This document shows, piece after piece, positions 1-9,000 of a stretch of DNA of 11,084 nucleotides (its first letter is position 1; every line of letters starts with the position of its first letter). The stretch covers positions 1 through 11,084 of the forward strand of contig JAKLIS010000020.1 of the NCBI GenBank assembly GCA_022709485.1, written 5' to 3'. Made by a program: the position numbers and the translations under genes. The stretch comes from Elusimicrobiota bacterium (lineage in GTDB: Bacteria > Elusimicrobiota > Elusimicrobia > F11). Under the pieces are notes generated by a model. That model was given only the letters and a program-made list of their open reading frames with translations. It ran no database searches and was not told the origin of the DNA.

Positions 1-1
1 T

Positions 2-3000
2 ATCGTGAACTCGATCCCCGACAATTTTGGATCAGTTCGAGATATCCACGCTCCCCCCATTCCCTCCGAAAAAATTATTTTTCATATCCAAGACGTTCAT
101 TTAAATCCTGAAGCTCAGGCCAATATCGCCGGAGCGGTAACAACCCTATTGGAGAACGGGCGGGTGGATCTTTTGGCCTTGGAAGGCGGATTTGAACCTA
201 TCGATTTGGGACCTTTCCGAAAATGTCCGGACTCAACGGCCTTGCGGCGCGTGGCGAATTATCTTTTGGAAAACAAAAAAATCGCGGGACCCCTGTATGC
301 CGCGTTGACCCGTTCGGGTCCCATCCCCGAACTCCTTGGAATTGATGATTTAGGTCATTACCAGGCCAACGTGGCTGCCTATAAAAGTTCGGCGAAATTG
401 ACCGCCCGGAATAAAAAAGAAATTGCCCGGCGGAAAAAAGAATTAACCGCCCGGAAACAAATCCATTTTAACCGGCGACTGGCTTCTTTTGACAGGCAGG
501 TGGAAGCGCATCGGCAGGGAAGTTTAACGGTGGGGCCTTTTGTCCGGACCCTCGTGAAAGAAAACCCCACCAAGGTGTATCCGGGCCTTAAGAGCTTTCT
601 TGCGGCTTATAATCTTGAAACCTCTTTGGACTTTTCGCGGGTTGAAGCCGAGCGCGGTTGCCTCCTGTCTATCCTCCTTCAAAAAATATCGAAAACCGAC
701 ATCCAAGAGTTGATGAGGCAAAGCGCCCAATACCGGCTGGGGCACGTCAGCCAGTCGGAGTTTTATGGATATTTAAATTCGCTTTGCATTCGCTGCGGGA
801 TGGACTTAAAGAAATTCCCATCGATGGCGTCCTATCTTGAATATGTCCTGGCCGCTCAAGCCGTCCGCGCGGAGACGCTTTTTTCGGATCTTAAATCGGC
901 CGAAAACGACGTTTTTGAACAGTTGGCCAAAACGCCGGAAGAAGAGCAGCTTGTCCGAGAATCAAGAAGGCTGTATCTCACCGAGAAGCTCGTTGATTTT
1001 TCTCTCACCAAAGACGAGTGGGAGGAATATAAAAAAGCAGTGCCTAGTTCCTGGTGCCAGGTCCCATCCACTACCAAGGTAGATGAAAATAAATACCAGG
1101 CGCTAGGCACCAGGAACTGCCTTTCTTCTTTCGAATCCTTTTACCAAGAAGCCGAGATCCGCGACTGTTTGATGGGGGAGAATATTTTGCGGGCCATGAA
1201 CAAGGGCTCCCATAAGGTGGCCGTTCTTGTCACCGGAGGGTTTCACTCCGAGGGCCTTCAGCGATATTTTCATCAAAACGGCATCGCCACTGTCAGCTTT
1301 ACACCCAAAATAACCCGTCTTGACGAGGCCAAGGGGTCCACTTATTTGAGCGTCTTCGCTCAGGAAAAAACCCCGCTTGAAAAAATGTTTATTGGGGACC
1401 GGCTTTTTTTGTCGACCCTGGCCTTTCCCAAAGAAACCCGCGTGTCGACCGGTGTTCTTTTGGCCGTGGCCGAACAGATCGGGAAAGCAAAGATCGGCAC
1501 AAAGGTCGCCCTAGGGGAGTTAAGAATGAAAATTGGAAGGAGGCTTAAAACTTACCTTCCCTTAGATTGGTCTCAGGTGGCTGTCACGCCCTTAAAAGTA
1601 AACGGGGAAGGTTATGCCATCGCGACTCGCTTCAATCGCCGGAAACAGGTCGATTTCATTTCATTCAAGGGAGATTCCCTTAATGTTCGTTCCCAAGAAG
1701 GTTGGATTATTCATTGGAAAAGAATCTTAGAAAATCCCATCCTGGGAATCCTTATCGGGACGGTCTTGTTTAGTCAACCTGATATGGTTGAATGGTTCAC
1801 CAAAATCCTTTACGGCCATCGCTCTTTTTTAGCTCTTTTCTTTATGGGGGGGGCCTTGGCCGTTTTTCTGAATCAGGGAAGAAGTGAAGAAGAGGCAGAG
1901 AAATCCGAGCCTCTGGCTCGCTTTCTTATTCATCCAGCCCCTTTTATTCAAGACCTTCTTGAACTTCTGGGAAAATTTGAACAATCAATGACGTCGTTCA
2001 AAAGGGTGGCCGAAACCTCCGGCGGAAGAATCCTTGAAACAATGCATACTGAAGCGCAGAGGGCTTTTCTCGCCGTAAATCAATTTCTTGAGGACTTCCG
2101 CAGAACAACCGAAAATTCAAAGCGAACCCAATCCGAGAAAAGAATATTTGAACTGATTTTTGGATTAATCCGGTTTGTTTTTCCATATTTCGGCAACTCT
2201 AGGCTCCCTCAACAAGCGAGTGAATTATTATTTTCAGAACTCGACTCAAAAGTGATTAAAAAAATTTCTCAAGACGAAACACAGCAGAAGACGAGGGCCC
2301 TCTTTAAACTCATTTCTGACAGCGGGCTTTTGCAGGAGCGTGACTCAGAAAAGTTTAAATATATACTCCGAAGAATTACAAGCGAAATGAAAAGCATTGC
2401 GCAACCTTTTAGGGCCTCCGAGGAAGATATGAGATCTAAAGATAGAAAAAATTCTTCGGACAATTTGAAGCTCTTTGAGATTTCCCGGATCATTGATGGC
2501 TATTTAGATATACAAGAGATGGCAAAACCAGGCGAAATAATCTCGGTCGATTCGATCAACGCGGCTCTGGAAATTTTTGATAATGACGACCTTGAATCTG
2601 TTGATGACCTCCTAGGGCAAACACAAAACCCAAGCCAAGACCGGCGAAAAGCGGAAATTCAGAGACTCCGTAATTTTATCAGGGAGCGTCTTATATCCAG
2701 GGGGTACCCACCCGTTAATGAAAATGGTGGGACTTATCAGATTCCTCGGAAGGTGAAATCAAAAAATCATGAGCTCGACCAAAAATCTTCTTCGATAAAT
2801 AAAAAGCCCCTTAAACGTTCACCGCGGGGGAATTCACGGAAAAAACCACGGAAGGGTTTTGCCGCTCTGGAAGAAATTTGGTTTGGCGTTTTTTTGATGG
2901 TTTTGTTGGCCGGCGCGGTTTTTATATCGCATCCAAACTCCCTTCCAATTAGACAATCCTTATCTTTGATTCCATGGCATTCATGGGTCCTTCCCTTTAC

Positions 3001-6000
3001 CTTATTTGCTTGGGTGGGGTGGGGGATGGTGTTTAATCATTCCGAAAGTCGTCGTTGGATAGTACCTTCCGAAATCGAAGAGAAATTCGTTATGGCGGAC
3101 AACAGGTGCCTTCAAAATCTAAAAATAAAAAATTACGAATTGCCCTTCCTTGAATTTTGGAAGCGACATTTTTCTCCTAAAACCTCTCTGGTCGGGGTTG
3201 ATTTGGGAACGGGAGACGGGGCTTTCATCAGCCGCCTAAGGGGTTACGTCCATTCGAACCTGCCCATTGATATGAAAGGAACAGAACTGGATCATGAAAG
3301 TTTCCCTGATAATAAAGCTTTTAAAAAGAAGCAGGGGCCCCACTCCATGGACTATGTTTCCGTTCAAGGGCCGTCTCCTTTTTCGGGACATTGGTGGGAT
3401 TTGATACAAGACGCCGATGACTTGGTCAAACGAGACGGTTTAATTGAAATTGCCGCGATTGGCCAAATCAATATGGCCGCGGTGCGCGAGTTTTTAATTC
3501 GCGGTTATTTTGTGGCATTGATACCGGGATTTTCTCAGAAATTTTTCTTCCGGCCGCATGAGGGGGGAACCCCGGAAGTGGGGATAGTTCTTGCGAGCCG
3601 GGTCAAGTCGCCCGCGTTTCTTTATCTGGAAGATCAAGGTTTCCAAGTCGTCCCCCCGCCGGATGACGCGGCCCGCGTCATGAAATTTGTCGAATCCGCC
3701 ATTTTTAAACGCGAGCACACCCTGGAAGAAGCCGCTCGGATTTTAGATGTGACGGAAGAATTCTTAGCGGAGAATTTAGAACGCCTGGCCGCCGAATATC
3801 CTCAGTCTTTCTTTTTGAGGAAAAACTATAGATACAAACAGTTTTGCGGTCTAAAAATTTGGATTAGAAAAATGGCGCCCAAAAAAAATCCAAAAGGGGG
3901 AGCGTCTTCTTGGAAAGGGATAATGGACATAAGGGTACTTCTCGTCTTGAGTTTCTCGTTGGCGGCGCTCTTTGGAGTGCTCCAAGGCTCGGCAAAAAAC
4001 CGGACGGGTTCATTGGAGGAAAAAAAATCGGCCAATCAAATATTGAGATTAGCGGAGGGGCCTCTGGTAAGGGAGGTTAACAAAGCTGGGCAGAAAAATG
4101 AGGGCCCGCCTTATTCCGAGGTGAGGGCGGCGATATCCGCCGCGTTTCCTAATTTGTTTAAAAAACAAGTAGTGGAATCAATTGAGCCGGAAATTGACGA
4201 GAAGGGATTTGTAAATGATGTGATGGAATTGAGCGGTATTTCCACCAAACCAAATATCCTCTCATCGCCCGGGAAGTGGTTGAACCCTGGACTTCCTCTT
4301 CTGGCCCTTTCACAATTCGGCTTTTATTGCCCGGCTCCCGCGGAGACCATCCCCACCATGGCGGGTCTGGTGGCGGTTTCGTGGCTTATCACGTTTGCGG
4401 GATTGGGGGGTTCGATGGTGCTGGGCCGAAAAGGGGATGAGAAATCGGATAGGGTTGAAAGCCCTCTCGCTCCATCAGTAGAGAGATTAAATGGATTAGA
4501 AAGAGAATTTTGGGAGCAAGCGGAACAGTTTTTAGACCATACCATCAAGTTTGTCCGATCTCATTCTCGCAGTCCAAAGGATGGGGTATCCTATGGTTTT
4601 CATAAAGTCTTGAGCTTTTTGCTTGACTTGAAAGGTGGTGTCGATGGGGAAAAAGACGGGATTCGTCTATCCGAAAAATTCTGGATGGATATTTATAAAT
4701 CCTTATTCATGATGTGGGAGTCTTTACCCCATGAACCCTTAAGGGAACAAGCCTTGTTGAATTGGGCCCATACCGTGGACACCGTCGGCCACACCTACTC
4801 TCCTGATTTGGCCGGTAAAATTCGAACCGGCGCTGTGAGCCAAAAAGATTATCCGGAAGTCGTTCAACTCATCGGCTTTCTTCTTCCCCGCATTTACCAA
4901 CTCCAGGAATTTGTCAGGCATGTCCTTTCAAATGAATTTCCCCACGCGAGAAAATCAGACCTTCATTTTTTAAAGAATTTTAATCCTGTTCTCTTGGCGC
5001 TCCCGGCTTTGCTGGGGAACGATTTGGGCGAATCTCCTTTTCAAGCCACCGGGACGTTCATCTTTTTTGCTCTCGCCGTTTCATGGTTGGCGGTGTTTCC
5101 GTTTGTATTTCTCCTTGGGGGCGTCATCATGAGGGTCTTCATTCAATTTTTAAACAGGAACAGAATATTGTTCGAGATCCGGTCATTCAATTGGCTGTCC
5201 GGGAAAGGGTTCCGGCCCGGTATATGGCCCCTTTCTCTTTTCAATTTGTTTCACTTTGTTCCCCTTCTTCAGTGGGAGGGTGAGAAAGGGATGGGCCTCC
5301 GCCCTGAGGGTTATCAGCCTCCTATTTTGGAAAAGTTAGATCCCAGAAACGCCTACTTTTTAGAGGTATTGCAGGCGGCTTTTGCCCGGGCCGGCTTAGA
5401 TCCCAATCGCGCGGTGAGCTACACCATGACCTTTGATTCTTGGCGGCATAATCCGGGAGATCGGAAGGATATGATTTCCCTATTTGTGGGGATGGGTTTA
5501 AGTTTTCATGAAGCTTTCAATATCGCTTATCAATTTAAATTTCCTCGACCCTCATCGACTTCAAACCGGCGAATAAAAATCGAATATTTTGGAGAGAGAG
5601 ACCCTTGGGGGGCCCGGCTCTTTGACGGCCAAGGCGTTTTTCCTCCCGTTTATATCTTCCCGGGTTGGGCCTCTATTCTGATGGATATCGGAGGTACCGT
5701 TCATCCCTTTGCCCTCGAGCCCACTCAAAGTCATGTTCCCACAACCATGCATGTGATATCTCAAATGCCGGTGCCGTCCTCGGTCCGTGATGTCTTCCTA
5801 AGGGCTTGGAAGGAACACGCCGTCGTCTTGGCCGCGGAAATTTTGGATCAACACAAGGGAGAGGCGTTAAAAATTCTTTATCACGAATTTTGCCATATCG
5901 TCTTCAATCAAAAGGAATCTTCACTGAAGGAAAAGATAATAGATTCTCTTGAAAGTCAGCGTGGGAAAAATAATAAATTGAACGCTGTTTTCGATTTGGT

Positions 6001-9000
6001 TGAACGCGAGGGGTATAAGGAAAGGCAAATTTCCAGAGAAGTGTTGGCGCGGCTCATGTCGGGCACAGACAGGTCTGGGGCTCTTCCCACCGATGAATTT
6101 TTTTCAGGAGTGCTGCCCTCCGGAATGGGTCAGGAATTAAGAGAAGATGCGGAAAAAGTGATGCCGGATCTGGACCTTTTTTGCTCGGTTTGGGACGCTA
6201 TTTCCGAGGTGCTACCTCAATCACCATTCATCCCCTTTTTGGGGCCGAGCCAGGTGGTGTCATCAAAAACCAACCCTGAATTAAAACCCGTCTTTGAAAG
6301 GCTTAAAGGGCGGTTACCCACCTTTATGATGGTTGGATACCCGCCTCTGGTGAATATTGAAGACATTCGACCCCTTCTGGAAGAGGGGAAAATCCACTTG
6401 TTCATTTGGGAGCGGCCCGAGGGTCCTCGCTTTTTTATTACGGGTTTACCGCCCATGAATTTGAAAGAAGCCGATCCCGTGAATGGAATAATAATCGACA
6501 CTCGAGAATTGTTCCCGCCTTCCCGGAAACTCGGAACGGCGAGTAAAAAAGGCGGCAAAGACTTTTCTGGCCAAGAAAAACCCCAAAGCTCCAAAAAGGC
6601 TGGGGAAGATTTGGACCCGAAGAGGTTGAATGAAAATCCCGGCATGCTGGACGCCTTTTTTCTGGGCGAGATCCCACCGCTTAAAAAGATGGTGTTTGAG
6701 GAGCCGAACGTTTTGGCACCTGTTGCGACTTCATTCAACAAACAAGGATTTTCTGTTGATCCCGGTCAGGTTGATGGGCTTATGGATGAATTTGATTTTA
6801 GTCAGTCCTTCGATGGAAATCGAACAGTTGTCAAGAAAAGATTGAAATCCCGGCAAAAAAAATTAGAGAAATTGTTTGCAGCTGTTTTTAGAGAGCTCAA
6901 TCGCCGGGGATTAACAAAGGAGCGGTTTGCATCCAAGTTCCTTGATTACGAGGAAGATATCACCCTCGCGCAAAGAGATTTAAGGCGGACCAAAATTGCC
7001 TTTCATATTCTGGAAACAATTGCTTATTCAAAAAGTGATTTAAAGCAGTTTTGGTTCCATTTTGAAAATTTTGTGATTTTAGTGTCTGGACCTTCCCCGG
7101 ATACAGGTATTTGTTGGGAAACAGTTTCGGCTTTCCTTAAGCCTTTTAAACAAACCTTATGGGAAGTCCCTATTAGGGCGGATTGGGTGCCCCTGGGTCA
7201 TGATTCGGAACACCCGGACCATGTTTTGTTATTGGTCGGCGGGCTTGTGGACACAGAGGAGTGGATCGCCGCCGATTTCGCTTCTGGGCAATTCACTGGG
7301 TATCCCAAAATATTTCTAGGTCCTCTAGAACCCTATGCTGAAAATTTATGGGCTTTCATTCAAAAAGGGAGACCCGATCACGCCAGAATATCAGGAATGG
7401 TGAGCCAGTTTTTTGGGGAATTATGTGCCACTTTGGCAGGGGCCTTCGGATTGCCGGTGGAGTTACCCGCCGGGCTTGCCTCTCTCAATGAGACTCCTCT
7501 TTCTCCTTCGGGCTACGGCGCCCGCGGCCCCAAAAATCCAAATGAAAAAGAGCCCGCCCCGAAAAAAACTCTTAAGGAGGAAATATTGGAGGCGGTAAAG
7601 GGACTGAAGACGGAAGATGAAATTCGGGATTCTATTCGGGAAAAAATTAGAAAAGATATTAATTGGGAACTCAAACTCACGCCGGAGGAGGGGATAGAAA
7701 TTCTTAAAGCTCTTTTAAATCCCGAATTAGTCAAAGTACTTTTAAGCAAGGGGAAAGGGACATCTTCGTACAAAAGAATATTAAACAATGCTTTTTCCGA
7801 CATGGGATTCATGATCCAGACCCTTGTTCGTCTGAAAATCATGGAATCAAGAATTGATGAAATTGCGGATCTGGTTGAGAAATTCATGTTGGAAACCATG
7901 GAATCTTCGGCGGACCCAGTCGTTGACATTGCGGTGTACGATGTCGTGGGGCCTCTCTTCTCAAAAGGATTGAGGCATGTTGAATCAGAAGCCCGAGTTT
8001 CGAAAGAAATTTTATCCAATTTCAAAATCCAGGATTCCATATTCAGAGGGTTCGAAAAGGTGTCTGATGAAAAAACGATGCATTTATTCACGGACCTATT
8101 TATTGATCTTCTTGGATTTATGCTGAATAAAAACGAGGACGGGAAATGGGATGGAAAAATCAGAACCTGGGCGCCCACAATCTCTCTCCAGTTAAAGAAA
8201 TTTTTTAATGCGCGCTATTACCTTAACAATTACTATAACGGCCTCACTTTAGCCCGATTGTTTGCGGCCAATCCCACTTTCTTTAATGATCCCGGTCTTT
8301 TGGCTCTAATTGTTAAGGAATCGTTGGAGAAAATTAAGGGAGTCAATAAGGGAAGAGATGATTTTGGGGAGGATCATTGGCACAATCTCCAAGCGTTGGC
8401 CGAGGCTCTTGAAGTCCAAGGTCATTCAATTGCCATCGATATTTATTCTCCTTTCGTTGGATTTGAGCAGGACCTCCAGGATTTTGCGGTTTGGGCGGAG
8501 TTCGCTTATGCTGAAGATGACCCCCAAATTGGCCGGGAATACAAAAATCTCATGGACCGGTTTATCTCCCGGGTCCGGTTGGCGTCCCAAAATTCGAGCG
8601 AGGCCAATATTCGTCCCGGAGGGAAATGGCTGTGGTTACGGTGGTTGTTTGTCGACAAATGGGGGGTTTCGGAAAAAGTCTATGATTTTGGATTGGGGCC
8701 CCTCCTTGAAAACGGGTTGGTGGGGCTCATCTTTAAGTTTATTGTTGCTCCCAGCGCGTTGGCGCCCCTTCTTCTCGGCATTTATCCCGACTTAAACGTC
8801 TGGGCATGGTTTTTGTTCTTCTGCCTGCACGGGTTAAATTTCTTTGTGAGAAATGGGCGAGAGCGCGCGCCGCCCAATTTGATTGCGGCCGGGATCATCG
8901 GCGGAATTTGCTGGTATTTTGGTTTCTTGCCCCTCTCTATTCCGGCCTTATATGTTCATATCTCAGTTAATATTTTTCTTCCAGTTGGGGGGGGGGTGAT

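Noticed and set aside
2707..2731. Inverted repeat CCCACC and GGTGGG inside the giant gene
   Set aside because: Only six bases over a 13-base loop in a low-complexity linker; expected by chance in 10 kb.
6217..6741. Open frame of 174 codons on the minus strand
   Set aside because: Antisense to the giant gene, rich in Gly, Ser and Arg, no domain and no convincing ribosome binding site.
7513..8178. Open frame of 221 codons on the minus strand
   Set aside because: It lies wholly inside the giant gene; its translation is Ser/Arg-rich with no recognisable motif, typical of the reverse strand of helical coding sequence.
8310..8795. Open frame of 161 codons on the plus strand in another frame
   Set aside because: Overlaps the giant gene, whose own frame here encodes the ordered helical and membrane segments; the alternative product is Arg/Trp/Ser-rich.
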